Shown here piece by piece: positions 42,616-52,381 of a stretch of DNA of 64,000 nt (its first letter is position 1; every line of letters starts with the position of its first letter). Position numbers and translations under genes: made by a program. The notes beneath the pieces are model-generated. The model had not been told where the DNA came from, made no database searches, and saw only the letters and a list, made by a program, of their open reading frames with translations. The stretch is from Myroides sp. 1354 (GTDB taxonomy: Bacteria; Bacteroidota; Bacteroidia; Flavobacteriales; Flavobacteriaceae): assembly GCF_030324495.1 (NCBI RefSeq), contig NZ_JACAGN010000007.1:142761-206760 (forward strand). Reading direction: 5' to 3'.

Positions 42616-45600
42616 TTAGGCTTGTACTTCTTCTTGTGTTGGCTGAACTGGTAAGTCCGCTTTCGTTAAGAATGAAGTTATTTCCGCATCCATTTCAGCA
42701 ATTGTTTTCTTAAACAATTCAAATGCTTCAAACTTATAAATCAACAAAGGATCTTTTTGTTCGTGAACCGCTAATTGAACCGATTGTTTCAATTCGTCCA
42801 TTTTTCTAAGGTGTTTCTTCCATGCCTCATCTAAAATCGACAATACAACGTTTTTCTCGAAATCATCAATCAAACTCATACCTTGTGTGCTATATGCCGT
42901 TTCTAGGTTTGTTACAACATTCATTGTTTTCATTCCATCTGTAAATGGTACTACAATACGTTCGAAGTTGTTATCTTGATTTTCGTATACGTTTTTGATT
43001 ACCTTGAATGCTTCAGCAGCACTGCGTTGTCCTTTTTCACGGTAAGCAGTAAATGCCTTTTCATACAATCTATTTGCTAACGTAACTACGTCGTCTTTAT
43101 TGAATTGATCTTCTGTCACCACATCGTTAATACCGAAATTGCGGATCATATCCATATCTAGATTTTTGAAGTCATTCGCCATTTTGTTGTTCTCGCTAAT
43201 ACGCTCACATAAATCGTACATCATATTAGCAATATCCACTTTTAGACGATCTCCAAACAACGCGTGTTTTCTACGTTTGTAAATCACCTCACGTTGTGCA
43301 TTCATTACGTCATCATATTCTAATAAACGCTTACGAATACCGAAGTTGTTCTCTTCTACTTTTTTCTGTGCTCTTTCGATTGATTTAGTCATCATCGAAT
43401 GTTGGATCACTTCTCCTTCTTCTAATCCCATTCTATCCATAATCTTCGCTACACGCTCTGATCCGAATAAACGCATTAAGTTATCCTCTAAAGACACATA
43501 GAATTGAGAACTTCCTGGATCTCCTTGACGTCCTGCACGACCTCTTAACTGACGGTCAACACGTCTTGAATCGTGACGCTCTGTACCAATAATTGCTAAA
43601 CCTCCTTTGTCTTTTACCTCTTGAGAAAGTTTAATATCCGTACCACGACCTGCCATATTCGTTGCAATGGTTACAACACCTGGTTTTCCTGCTTCTTCAA
43701 CGATTTGAGCCTCTTGCTTGTGTAATTTCGCATTCAATACGTTGTGTTGGATACCGCGCATTTTTAACGATCTGCTCAATAACTCAGAAATCTCAACTGA
43801 AGTTGTACCGATTAACACCGGACGACCTTCTTGTGATAATTCTACTACATCGTCAATCACCGCTTTGTATTTTTCACGTACTGAACGGTAGATTTTATCT
43901 TCTTTATCTTTACGAGCAATTCCTCTGTTTGTTGGAATTTCAACTACGTCTAATTTGTAGATTTGCAAGAACTCTCCTGCTTCTGTGATAGCCGTACCTG
44001 TCATACCTCCCAACTTCTTGTACATACGGAAGTAGTTCTGTAAGGTAATCGTTGCAAACGTCTGTGTTGCCGCTTCGATTTTCACGTTTTCTTTTGCCTC
44101 AATCGCTTGGTGTAATCCGTCTGAATAACGACGTCCATCCATAATACGACCTGTTTGCTCATCAACGATTAAGATTTTGTTGTCAATTACAACGTATTCT
44201 GTATCTTTTTCAAATACAGTATACGCTTTTAACAACTGATTTAACGTGTGAATACGCTCGCTTTTTACACCAAAATCTTGGAATAAACGCTCCTTCGCTA
44301 CAGCTTCTTCTTCTCTTGATAAGTTTTGACTTTCAATACGTGCCACTTCTGTTCCAATATCTGGTAAAACGAAGAAGTTCTCATCTGTATCTTGTGATAG
44401 GAATTTGATTCCATTATCAGTCAATTGCACTTGATTGTTTTTCTCTTCAATCACGAAGTACAACGCTTCATCCACTTTATGCATTTCTCTGTTGTTGTCT
44501 TGCATATAGTGATTTTCCGTTTTTTGAAGCAATTGTTTCACCCCTTCTTCACTCAAGAATTTAATTAGGGCTTTATTTTTTGGTAAGCTTCGGTACGCTC
44601 TTAACAATAAGAATCCACCTTCTTTTGTATTTCCTTCGCGGATTAATTTTCTCGCATCAGCCAAGAAGTTGTTCGCCAATTTGCGTTGAATTTCAACTAA
44701 GTTAGCCACTTTTGGTTTTAACTCGTTGAATTCGTGACGATCTCCTTGAGGAACAGGTCCAGAAATAATCAATGGTGTTCTTGCATCATCTACTAATACT
44801 GAATCGACCTCATCGACAATAGCGTAGTTGTGTACACGTTGCACCAATTCTTCTGGTGTATGTGCCATATTATCTCTCAAGTAATCGAAACCAAACTCGT
44901 TATTTGTTCCGTATGTGATATCTGCAGCATAAGCTGCTCTTCTTCCTGGAGAGTTAGGTTGGTGATTATCGATACAATCTACTGTCATTCCGTGGAACTC
45001 AAACAAAGGAGCTTTCCACTGACTATCCCTTTTTGCAAGGTAGTCATTCACCGTAACTAAGTGTACCCCATTTCCTGTTAAGGCATTTAAGTACAAAGGT
45101 AAAGTTGCTACTAATGTTTTCCCTTCCCCTGTTTGCATCTCTGCAATTTTTCCTTGGTGTAATACGATACCTCCGATTAACTGAACGTCGTAGTGAATCA
45201 TATCCCAAGTAACTTCCTTACCGGCAGCAGACCACTTATTAGCCCAACTTGCTTTTCCGTCAGCAACTGTTACATACGGTTTATTTTGTGAGAATTCCAT
45301 ATCTTTTTCTGAAGCTGTAACCACAACCGTTTCATTTTCTTTAAAACGCTTGGCAGTTTCTTTCACTACAGCAAAAGCTTCTGGTAAGATGTCCATCAAT
45401 ACTTTTTCAGTATTGTCATAAGCTTCTTTCTCTAAACTATCAATACTAGCGTAGATAGCTTCTCTTTTATCGATATCTTGAGTCTTCTCGATTTCTTCTT
45501 TGTACGAAGCAATCTTCGCATCTTGACCGGCTCTAGATTGTTGAATTTTCTCTTTAAAATAGATAGTCTTCGCTCTTAATTCGTCATTTGACAAACCAGA

Positions 45601-45711
45601 TAAAGACGATTCATACGTTTTAATTTTTTCAATTAGAGGTTTTATTTCTTTGATATCTCGTTCTGATTTATCGCCGACAAAAACCTTTAATATGGTATTT
45701 ATAAGACTCAT
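42616..45711 (-). CDS. secA: Preprotein translocase ATPase SecA
   Basis: The 1,031-residue motor of Sec export starts MSLINTILKVFVGDKSERD. It has Walker A MQTGEGKTLVATLPL (about residue 191), the DEVD box AIVDEVDSVLVDDARTPLIISGP, TGTA in the second half and the GRAGRQGDPGSSQFY motif. The length is typical of Bacteroidota SecA, which have an insertion between the nucleotide-binding folds. The C-terminal zinc-binding cysteines of E. coli SecA are absent; the end is acidic (VQPTQEEVQA). Confidence 0.98.
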   Translation of the reverse strand: MSLINTILKVFVGDKSERDIKEIKPLIEKIKTYESSLSGLSNDELRAKTIYFKEKIQQSRAGQDAKIASYKEEIEKTQDIDKREAIYASIDSLEKEAYDNTEKVLMDILPEAFAVVKETAKRFKENETVVVTASEKDMEFSQNKPYVTVADGKASWANKWSAAGKEVTWDMIHYDVQLIGGIVLHQGKIAEMQTGEGKTLVATLPLYLNALTGNGVHLVTVNDYLAKRDSQWKAPLFEFHGMTVDCIDNHQPNSPGRRAAYAADITYGTNNEFGFDYLRDNMAHTPEELVQRVHNYAIVDEVDSVLVDDARTPLIISGPVPQGDRHEFNELKPKVANLVEIQRKLANNFLADARKLIREGNTKEGGFLLLRAYRSLPKNKALIKFLSEEGVKQLLQKTENHYMQDNNREMHKVDEALYFVIEEKNNQVQLTDNGIKFLSQDTDENFFVLPDIGTEVARIESQNLSREEEAVAKERLFQDFGVKSERIHTLNQLLKAYTVFEKDTEYVVIDNKILIVDEQTGRIMDGRRYSDGLHQAIEAKENVKIEAATQTFATITLQNYFRMYKKLGGMTGTAITEAGEFLQIYKLDVVEIPTNRGIARKDKEDKIYRSVREKYKAVIDDVVELSQEGRPVLIGTTSVEISELLSRSLKMRGIQHNVLNAKLHKQEAQIVEEAGKPGVVTIATNMAGRGTDIKLSQEVKDKGGLAIIGTERHDSRRVDRQLRGRAGRQGDPGSSQFYVSLEDNLMRLFGSERVAKIMDRMGLEEGEVIQHSMMTKSIERAQKKVEENNFGIRKRLLEYDDVMNAQREVIYKRRKHALFGDRLKVDIANMMYDLCERISENNKMANDFKNLDMDMIRNFGINDVVTEDQFNKDDVVTLANRLYEKAFTAYREKGQRSAAEAFKVIKNVYENQDNNFERIVVPFTDGMKTMNVVTNLETAYSTQGMSLIDDFEKNVVLSILDEAWKKHLRKMDELKQSVQLAVHEQKDPLLIYKFEAFELFKKTIAEMDAEITSFLTKADLPVQPTQEEVQA

Positions 45712-45754
45712 AGGTTTATATATTTTTACTCTTTTTTACTTGCTAAAATAAACA

Positions 45755-45782
45755 AAAAAAAGCCTTGAAGAAGGCTTTTTTC
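45755..45782 (-). terminator. Terminator after the DUF2795 gene
   Basis: AAGCCTT / AAGGCTT stem with T-run on the minus strand, directly after the stop at 45,787. Confidence 0.82.
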
Positions 45783-45786
45783 TATA

Positions 45787-46008
45787 TTAGTACTCATCCT
45801 CGTTCCAAAGATAATCTTCGTCCGTAGGATAGTCTGGCCAAATTTCTTCCATAGATTCATAGATTTCTCCTTCATCTTCGATGGATTGTAAGTTTTCTAC
45901 TACTTCAAGGGGCGCACCTGTTCTAATAGCGTAATCTATCAACTCATCTTTAGTAGCAGGCCATGGAGCATCACTTAAATAAGATGCCAATTCTAATGTC
46001 CAATACAT
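45787..46008 (-). CDS. DUF2795-family small acidic protein
   Basis: The 73-residue protein reads MYWTLELASYLSDAPWPATKDELIDYAIRTGAPLEVVENLQSIEDEGEIYESMEEIWPDYPTDEDYLWNEDEY. DUF2795 proteins have a short helical fold (ELIDYA...GAP...V...L) and this one has a strongly acidic tail. It is widely conserved beside secA in flavobacteria as far as I recall. The function is unknown. Confidence 0.85.
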   Translation of the reverse strand: MYWTLELASYLSDAPWPATKDELIDYAIRTGAPLEVVENLQSIEDEGEIYESMEEIWPDYPTDEDYLWNEDEY

Positions 46009-46139
46009 CTCTTAACCTTTTTTAAATTTTATTGCAAAAATAAATTTTATTATGAAATAAGCAAGCTTTTTTCATAGTATTTCACTAACATTAAAGAACG
46101 TCTTGCTTAATCACAACAAAAAACAGCAGATTTCCATGG

Positions 46140-46715
46140 TTATTTCAACTTTTCAGGTATCCATTTAATCTCTTCCGCTTGTAAATCAAAAGTCAACTTT
46201 CGTGCCAACACAAATAGATAGTCAGAAAGTCGGTTCAAGTACATCAAAACTGTTGCATCAACCCCCTCTTCTAGGTCTAATTGTACTGACAAGCGCTCGG
46301 ATCGACGACAAACACAACGTGCAATATGACAGAATGACACCGTTGTATGTCCGCCAGGAAGAATAAAATGTGTCATAGGCGCTAAAGGCTCCTCCATGCG
46401 ATCAATCTCTTCCTCTAAAAAGAGGATTGTCTCTGCTGTTATTTTTGGAATATTCAGGCGTTCTTTTCCATTTTTCAGTATAGCCTTGGCTGGATCTGTT
46501 GCTAAAATAGCCCCTAACGTAAAAAGGTGATGCTGAATAGCGAGTAAAGCCTGTTTTTCAAGTTGGGGAATATCCTGATCGCGAATCAAACCAATATAAG
46601 AATTTAATTCATCCACCGTGCCATAGGCCTCTATTCGCATATGGTTTTTCGGCACACGTGTACCACCGAATAAAGCAGTACTCCCTTGATCTCCCGTTTT
46701 AGTATATATTTTCAT
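46140..46715 (-). CDS. Cob(I)yrinic acid a,c-diamide adenosyltransferase (PduO-type)
   Basis: The 191-residue enzyme transfers adenosyl from ATP to cobalamin. It shows the PduO signatures MKIYTKTGDQGSTALFGGTRVPKNHMRIEAYGTVDELNSYIGLIRD and FILPGGHTTVSFCHIARCVCRRSERL. The final Arg/Glu-rich helix and NRLSDYLFVLAR are intact. It is a lone gene, with no other cobalamin genes in the window. Confidence 0.95.
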   Translation of the reverse strand: MKIYTKTGDQGSTALFGGTRVPKNHMRIEAYGTVDELNSYIGLIRDQDIPQLEKQALLAIQHHLFTLGAILATDPAKAILKNGKERLNIPKITAETILFLEEEIDRMEEPLAPMTHFILPGGHTTVSFCHIARCVCRRSERLSVQLDLEEGVDATVLMYLNRLSDYLFVLARKLTFDLQAEEIKWIPEKLK

Positions 46716-46788
46716 TGTTCCCTTTGTAATAATATGTTTTCACTGAAGCAAAATACAATACTTTAGGCACAATTCCATTCTTTGTTTT

Positions 46789-47481
46789 CTATTTTATTCG
46801 CTGGTCACTTTCGATAACTCCATCGCGCAAGCGAATAATGCGATGAGCATGTTCGGCAATATCTTCTTCGTGTGTCACGAGAATAACGGTATTGCCTTTG
46901 CGGTGAATCTCATCAAACAACCCCATAATCTCAATCGAAGTTTTGGTATCTAAATTCCCTGTGGGCTCATCAGCCAAAATAATCGAAGGATTATTAACTA
47001 AGGCACGAGCGACTGCCACACGTTGTCGTTGTCCTCCTGACAATTGATTGGGATGGTGATCCATGCGATCCCCTAAGCCCACCATATGCAATACATCAGA
47101 CGCACGTTGATTGCGATCTTCTTTGGATCGTCCAGCGTAAATCATCGGCAAGGCTACATTGTCTAAAGCCGTAGTACGCGGCATTAAATTGAAGGTTTGA
47201 AAGACGAAACCGATGTCTTTGTTGCGAATTTCTGCCAATTGATCATCGTCCAATCGACTGACATCTTTGCCATTTAAGCTATAATAGCCTGAAGTAGGCG
47301 TATCCAAACAACCTAATATATTCATCAACGTAGACTTACCTGATCCAGAAGGTCCCATCAAAGCGACGTAATCCCCTTTTTCAATTTGCAAATCCACCCC
47401 TTTTAAAACCTTGACCGTTTCGGATCCCATTTTAAAATCGCGTTTAATCGCCTTGATATCAATAATTAATTCTTTAGACAT
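46789..47481 (-). CDS. LolD/MacB-type ABC ATPase
   Basis: The 230-residue ATPase has Walker [10 protein letters not shown], the signature [15 protein letters not shown], Walker [16 protein letters not shown], and the LolD-type loop [12 protein letters not shown]. Family members power lipoprotein release or macrolide/peptide export together with FtsX-like permeases. No permease is adjacent here. Confidence 0.92.
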   Translation of the reverse strand: MSKELIIDIKAIKRDFKMGSETVKVLKGVDLQIEKGDYVALMGPSGSGKSTLMNILGCLDTPTSGYYSLNGKDVSRLDDDQLAEIRNKDIGFVFQTFNLMPRTTALDNVALPMIYAGRSKEDRNQRASDVLHMVGLGDRMDHHPNQLSGGQRQRVAVARALVNNPSIILADEPTGNLDTKTSIEIMGLFDEIHRKGNTVILVTHEEDIAEHAHRIIRLRDGVIESDQRIK

Positions 47482-47523
47482 AATCTTCGTATTTTCATAT
47501 AAGTGTGTCGAAGTGCCCTTTTG

Positions 47524-48063
47524 TTACACGCGCAGCAAGCGAAAAACGCGATCCGGTTGCAGACGCAGTTTAAAATGCTGCTTCAATTGTTCTTTTCGCT
47601 TAAAAGCCACTCCAAAATAATAGAAATCTAAAGTTACAATCATTTCCTCTGATGCCACGACTTCTTGCCAATATTTTTCAATAGATGCATCTTTTCCTCT
47701 ACGATCAATCATCCAAAAAGAATCATTGTGCATCGTTTGCGCAACTTCTTCTATAGCAGGCCACGTTTTTGCATCTGCTCCTTGAAAGAGAATCGCATCA
47801 TAGCCTTTATTTATATTCCCTTGATAGGGTACTGTGGAAATTGATGTTTTAATATCTTTGGGAATACTACCAGCTAAAGTAGCGAGTTGCTGGGGTTCAA
47901 AATACACCAAAAGGCGATTGAAAAATTGTTCTTTCCTAGACTGTCCTTTCCAACGTGCATCAACAGGATAAAGTCCACGCGTCAAGAGATTAAACACAAA
48001 AGGCGAATGGGTGCCGTGTTCGTTATAAGCGGAAAACCAAAATTGAAGGTAGTCGAGGATCAT
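47524..48063 (-). CDS. Truncated methyltransferase-like protein
   Basis: The 179-residue protein starts LDYLQFWFSAYNEHGTHSPFVFNLLTRGLYP, the N-terminus seen in flavobacterial class I methyltransferase-like proteins. The AdoMet-binding glycine-rich motif is not visible and the protein is ~50 residues shorter than usual. The C-terminus DFYYFGVAFKRKEQLKQHFKLR is family-like. It may be a degenerated enzyme. It lies 42 nt upstream of the LolD-like gene on the same strand. Confidence 0.55.
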   Translation of the reverse strand: MILDYLQFWFSAYNEHGTHSPFVFNLLTRGLYPVDARWKGQSRKEQFFNRLLVYFEPQQLATLAGSIPKDIKTSISTVPYQGNINKGYDAILFQGADAKTWPAIEEVAQTMHNDSFWMIDRRGKDASIEKYWQEVVASEEMIVTLDFYYFGVAFKRKEQLKQHFKLRLQPDRVFRLLRV

Positions 48064-48240
48064 GTATTTCGTTCTTATTTACAAAAACAAAAATACGAGA
48101 ATTAAGGGGTTATACAGAAAGGCCACTTAACTTTTATAATCTAAAGTCGAATATGTCTATTTTCTATCTTTCTCTTTGAATCATGTACTTTTTACTATTA
48201 CCAAGCTTTACTATTAAAACTACCTAGTTCCCCCTAAATA

Positions 48241-48275
48241 AAAAATACCAGAGTAGTTAAACTCTGATATTTTTT
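48241..48275 (-). terminator. Terminator after secreted paralogue 1
   Basis: AAAATACCAGAGT / ACTCTGATATTTT stem with one mismatch and a T-run on both sides. Confidence 0.8.
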
Positions 48276-48297
48276 AATATTTGTAGTGATAATATGT

Positions 48298-48648
48298 CTA
48301 ATTATCTGAAGAGATAGCTGGTATTAGTCCAGTGCAATTTGATATATTTGAAACACTATATGCATGTAATGACAAATATCCGTTACCATTCTGATCAATA
48401 TCTGTCGGATATAATTGAGACAACTCCAGAGATCTTTGGTAAGCCCCTGCTTCTGTATACATACCATATTCTGTATAACTTGTAGTATAACTTGTCGGAT
48501 TGTGATTTACCCATTTCGTTCTATCAACATCAAATCTATAACAAGTTTTTATTAGATGAATAATTTGGTCATCTTTAATAATTTCACCTGAATTAGCAAA
48601 CGTTCCTAATGACAGCGTCAATGCTAATCCTAACAATAATTTCTTCAT
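48298..48648 (-). CDS. Small secreted protein, paralogue 1
   Basis: The 116-residue protein has a signal peptide (MKKLLLGLALTLSLGTFA-NS) nearly identical to that of the gene at 49,560. The mature ~96 residues contain two cysteines, in LIKTCYRFD and NISNCTG, which could form a disulfide, and a YGMYTEAGAYQRSLEL stretch. No known domain. The 5' non-coding region is shared with paralogue 2 for about 360 bp. Confidence 0.7.
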   Translation of the reverse strand: MKKLLLGLALTLSLGTFANSGEIIKDDQIIHLIKTCYRFDVDRTKWVNHNPTSYTTSYTEYGMYTEAGAYQRSLELSQLYPTDIDQNGNGYLSLHAYSVSNISNCTGLIPAISSDN

Positions 48649-49011
48649 ACTCTATAATTTTAAAATTGGTTATCCTAAATATAAATATCGTTAATTTAAC
48701 AAAAAAATAAACAATCAATAATTAACATAATGTACAGTTTTTATACACCTATTCTAAAAAACATAAATACACAAAAACAACGATAGAAGTATGAATGACA
48801 TTACTCGATTATGTAACAATAAAAAAAGCTGAGGAGAATGCTTGTTGAAGTAAAAGACAAATCCTTTCCTTTTAAATTGACTAAACTTTTTGTTTAGAAA
48901 TCCGATAAGTGGAACCTGATTTAGGAAATGCGACCTCTCTCACTGAGTTACTATCTTAGTGTTCGATCAATCTTCAGTACGTTTTGATTTCTCCTAGGTC
49001 AAGGCGGCATA
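48577..49011 (-). repeat. Duplicated 5' block, copy 1
   Basis: This ~430-bp stretch, covering signal-peptide codons and upstream DNA of paralogue 1, is about 90-95% identical to 49,829-50,258. Confidence 0.85.
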
Positions 49012-49527
49012 GGAGTCGAAAACTTGGTTATACTAAGATATTTTTACTGTTCTCAACTTTTATATCTGATCCGAGAAGGCTCCTTGAAGTATTTCAATAA
49101 AAACCAACTTGTCTAAAACATCAGTATCACCTAGAAACTTTGAAAGAAAATAAAGTAGATACTTTGCTTATCTAAAAAGAAATGAACAAGTAAGAGATTT
49201 AATGGTACCGCCTAAGGGATAGGTGTTTGCAATAACAACAAGACTTGTGGTATTATGCTTTCAAAAGAAGTCGTAAATGTCTGTGCTAGTTTTATCTATT
49301 ACACTAACTTAAAAATGTGTTGGAAGTTTGTTGTGTCGAATCCAAACTATCGCAAATCAGGCATAAAAAGCCCTAGTTTCGCTTATCCATACACTCGGAA
49401 ATATTTCTAAATCAAAAGATTTTAAAGCCGCTTATATTAACCTTAAAAACACTTCATGAATTAATCAATTTTCGAATTATCAATACATTAAAGGATCTCT
49501 ATATCCTACAGAAAGGATTAGAATATA
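49012..49527. other. Intergenic stretch between the secreted paralogues
   Basis: About 515 bases with no intact frame. Stop codons interrupt every frame; it may be remnant DNA, but I could not identify a parent gene. Confidence 0.4.
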
Positions 49528-49558
49528 ACAGGCTGTCTAAAAAGACAGCCTGTTTTTT
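49528..49558 (-). terminator. Terminator after secreted paralogue 2
   Basis: ACAGGCTGTCT / AGACAGCCTGT stem with flanking A/T runs, next to the stop of the gene at 49,560. Confidence 0.85.
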
Positions 49559-49559
49559 A

Positions 49560-49904
49560 TTAATTAAAATTAAAACATTTAGTTATTGATACTTCTTGAG
49601 GTTGGCTAACTGGTAAACTCCATCCTGTTCCAGTGGTCCAATTTAGTATTGGAGAATAATTAAAACTATCTTTAAAATCTTCTGATTCAACTATAGCTTC
49701 ATCAAATGTGCCATAAAAATTCATTTCATGGTATGTTTTAGAACTCGCAACTGCTTGGAAATTGGAATAGTAAATGGCATCAAATCGCAACAGATAACAT
49801 TTTTTAGTAGTTTGCTCTAGTCTCTCATCTTTAACAATTTCACCTGAATTAGCAAACGTTCCTAATGACAGCGTCAATGCTAATCCTAACAATAATTTTT
49901 TCAT
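49560..49904 (-). CDS. Small secreted protein, paralogue 2
   Basis: The 114-residue protein has the same signal peptide and first mature residues (NSGEIVKDERLEQTTKKCYLL) as paralogue 1. The rest of the mature part has only scattered matches: CY near the start, YHEMNFYGTFDEAIVESEDF against YGMYTEAGAYQRSLEL, and a Cys near the end. The two proteins look homologous but strongly diverged after the signal region. Function unknown. Confidence 0.7.
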   Translation of the reverse strand: MKKLLLGLALTLSLGTFANSGEIVKDERLEQTTKKCYLLRFDAIYYSNFQAVASSKTYHEMNFYGTFDEAIVESEDFKDSFNYSPILNWTTGTGWSLPVSQPQEVSITKCFNFN

Positions 49905-50258
49905 ACTATATAATTTTAAAATTGGTTATCCTAAATATAGATATCGTTAATTTAACAAAAAAATAAACAATCAATAATTAACATAATGTACAGTTTTTAT
50001 ACACCTATTCTTTTAGAATAGTAAAAAAACAACGATAGAAGTATGAATGACATTACTCGATTATGTAACAATAAAAAAAAGCTGAGGAGAATGTTTGTAG
50101 AAGTAAAAGACAAATCCTTTCCTTTTAAATTGACTAAACTTTTTGTTTAGAAATCCGATAATCGAAACCTGATTTAGGAAATGCGACCTATCTCACCGAG
50201 TTACTATTTTATTTTAGTGTTCGATGAATCTTCACTACGCTTTGATTTCTCCTGCGTG
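49829..50258 (-). repeat. Duplicated 5' block, copy 2
   Basis: Partner of 48,577-49,011. Small indels occur near 50,010 and 50,205, otherwise the two are nearly identical. Confidence 0.85.
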
Positions 50259-50700
50259 AGGACATACAAGCCGAAAACTTGACTGTAATCCGATATTTTT
50301 TATGTATCGCTATTTCAGGACGGGACTGACACTATAATAAAAAAAACCACGCAGTGAATAATGAAGTAGGGTTTTGAATATGAGAAGTTGGTGAAGCAGA
50401 ATGAAATAAATTAACATTTAATTAACAATAATTATATAAATATCTATTGTTTAGCAAAATTGCAAAATTCCTTATATTTAGACGATTTAACAAGCATTAT
50501 TGGTTAAAAAAGAATAAATAAACCACATATTTACTTAAATATTTTTTCTTTGCTTATTGTAAGTTAATTTTATTTAACTAAATTTATACTACTGTAATAT
50601 CTTTTTAAAAACTAGTCCGGAATATTTTAGGAGATAGGGTAGTAAGTTTTACTTATAGAAAGTAGAATTAAAAAATAATTACCAATTTTAATTTTAAATT
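50259..50700. other. A/T-rich intergenic region ahead of a lipoprotein gene
   Basis: About 440 bases, no gene seen. It ends in the ACCAATTTTAATTTTAAATT leader directly before the ATG. Confidence 0.5.
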
Positions 50701-51720
50701 ATGAAGAAAATTTTATTTATGTTATTGACTTTGTCATTAACACTTGCTTCTTGTAGTTCGGATTCAGTTAATACTAACGATGGAAATCCAACTTCACAAA
50801 CAACATTAGAGGTTAATGGCAATTTAAAAGCCCTTAGAAAAAAGGCTTTAGCTGATCTTAACCAAGGAGGTAGAATTTATTATTATGCCGAAAAAGGGGC
50901 TGTTTTTTATACAAAAAGTAGATCTAATATTGTAATTCCGCCTCATTCAATTAAAACAAAGCACGGTGAGGATATTAATGGAATTTTAGACATTGATTAT
51001 ATAGAGATTTTTGAGAGAAGCAAGATGGTGTTAGCTAATACGCCAACAATGGCTTTAATTAATCAACAAAAAGAATTGTTGATTACAGGTGGTGAGTTTT
51101 ATATAGATATTAGATATCAAAGAGAGCAAGTAGAAATAGTGAGCCCTATTAAAGTAAATATTGATACAAGAAACTCAGATGCAGATCCTAGAGGTATGGT
51201 TTTATGGAATGGAGATATTGATGAAAATGATAATTTAACTTGGCAACCTGCAGATTCAAATGATTTAACTTTTGAAAATGATGGAGAAACCTTTACTAAT
51301 GAGAGAGAAAGAGAACCAATGTATGATATATTAATTAAGAATTCTCGCAATTTTGGATGGTGTAATGTTGATAAATTAATTTACTTACCTGGAGAAAAAA
51401 CAAATGTAAGAGTAACTGTACCATCAAATTTTAATCTATCAAATTCTTCTGTATATTTAGCAGTAGAAGGACAAAATAATGCGCTTTTTCAATTGGATAC
51501 ATTTCATTCAGGATCAAATTCATTTCAATTTTCATCAAATATGGCATCTGTCGGTTTAGATGTTCATCTTATTTTTGTAGCTGAAATGAATGGGAATTAT
51601 GTTTATAGTATTATATCTACACCTCTTGGAAATAATTCAAGCTATATTGTACCGACTAATAGTTTGATTTATACAACAAATTATCAACAATTAGAAGCAG
51701 CAATATTAGCTTTACCTTAA
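50701..51720 (+). CDS. Lipoprotein, unknown function
   Basis: The 339-residue protein starts MKKILFMLLTLSLTLASCSS with a clear lipobox (LASC). The mature part has beta-rich patterns and reads IVIPPHSIKTKHGEDINGILDIDYIEIFERSKMVLANTPTMALINQQKELLITGGEFYIDI. This resembles ZU5-like/DUF-type surface proteins in which a lipoprotein discusses a metal or carbohydrate domain poorly, so I make no functional claim. The C-terminal ~110 residues form a second beta domain (YLPGEKTNVRVTVPSNFNLSNSSVYLAVEGQNNALFQL). It is monocistronic. Confidence 0.75.
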   Translation: MKKILFMLLTLSLTLASCSSDSVNTNDGNPTSQTTLEVNGNLKALRKKALADLNQGGRIYYYAEKGAVFYTKSRSNIVIPPHSIKTKHGEDINGILDIDYIEIFERSKMVLANTPTMALINQQKELLITGGEFYIDIRYQREQVEIVSPIKVNIDTRNSDADPRGMVLWNGDIDENDNLTWQPADSNDLTFENDGETFTNEREREPMYDILIKNSRNFGWCNVDKLIYLPGEKTNVRVTVPSNFNLSNSSVYLAVEGQNNALFQLDTFHSGSNSFQFSSNMASVGLDVHLIFVAEMNGNYVYSIISTPLGNNSSYIVPTNSLIYTTNYQQLEAAILALP

Positions 51721-51742
51721 AATGTAAATAAAACATAAAAAG

Positions 51743-51778
51743 AAAATCCTACTCAGATAAATCTGAGTAGGATTTTCT
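51743..51778 (+). terminator. Terminator after the lipoprotein gene
   Basis: AAAATCCTACTCAGA / TCTGAGTAGGATTTT perfect 15-bp stem, 23 nt after the stop. Confidence 0.92.
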
Positions 51779-51917
51779 GTATTCAGGAATAATGAAGAGT
51801 TTTTAGTAAATCTTGATTGAAATGATTTTGTAATTTTAACTGACTTCTTTATTTAAATGCGTTTTTGAATAATTAAATCTAGTATAAAATATTCTATGTA
51901 ATTTGGCTAAATACCAT

Positions 51918-51948
51918 AAAAAAAGGTTACACAAATGTGTAACCTTTT
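51918..51948 (-). terminator. Terminator after the tRNA-Arg pair
   Basis: AAAGGTTACAC / GTGTAACCTTT stem with a minus-strand T-run, 9 nt after the second tRNA. Confidence 0.85.
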
Positions 51949-51956
51949 CCTTTTTG

Positions 51957-52030
51957 TGACGATGACAGGATTCAAACCTGTAACCTTCTGAGCCGTAATC
52001 AGATGCGCTATTCAGTTGCGCCACATCGCC
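51957..52030 (-). tRNA. tRNA-Arg (ACG), copy 2
   Basis: This 74-nt cloverleaf has acceptor GGCGATG/CATCGTC (one G-T), D arm with GCGCAACTGAATAGCGC, anticodon stem TCTGA/TCAGA with loop TTACGGC (anticodon ACG), and T loop GGTTTGAATCC. No CCA is encoded. It is 9 nt downstream of a near-identical copy. Confidence 0.95.
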
Positions 52031-52039
52031 TTAATTTCG

Positions 52040-52113
52040 TGACCACGGCAGGATTCAAACCTGCAACCTTCTGAGCCGTAATCAGATGCGCTATTCAGTT
52101 GCGCCACGTGGCC
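52040..52113 (-). tRNA. tRNA-Arg (ACG), copy 1
   Basis: This 74-nt cloverleaf differs from the other copy mainly in the acceptor stem (GGCCACG/CGTGGTC) and one T-stem pair. Anticodon loop TTACGGC gives ACG, which reads CGU/CGC/CGA after A34 deamination. Confidence 0.95.
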
Positions 52114-52340
52114 TTGTTGCTTATTGCGAGTGCAAATATAAGACGATATTCTGTAAAACCAAACTAGAACAAAGAAAAAATAGATGTTTTTTTTAAGTTA
52201 TTGATTAATTGATTAATTGAGAGAGGCTTAGCATAGAAGTTTTTTTCTTATGAATCATAAGTACATAGTATAATCAATACATCTAAAAGTTTCTAGCCCG
52301 TTTACTTAGAAGTATTCGTTCTCTACTTTAATCTAGACAT

Positions 52341-52372
52341 AAAAAAAGTTCATCGTGTGATGAACTTTTTCT
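52341..52372 (-). terminator. Terminator after the 52-kb lipoprotein gene
   Basis: AAAAGTTCATC / GATGAACTTTT stem with T-run, 10 nt after the stop at 52,382. Confidence 0.88.
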
Positions 52373-52381
52373 TACTTTATT

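Noticed and set aside
49012..49527. Possible transposase remnant between the secreted paralogues
   Set aside because: No frame keeps more than short stretches and no transposase motif could be read; recorded only as an empty region.
51957..52113. Tandem tRNA-Arg genes as attachment site of the 8.6-30-kb element
   Set aside because: They are more than 20 kb from the element and no tRNA fragment is repeated at the element ends.
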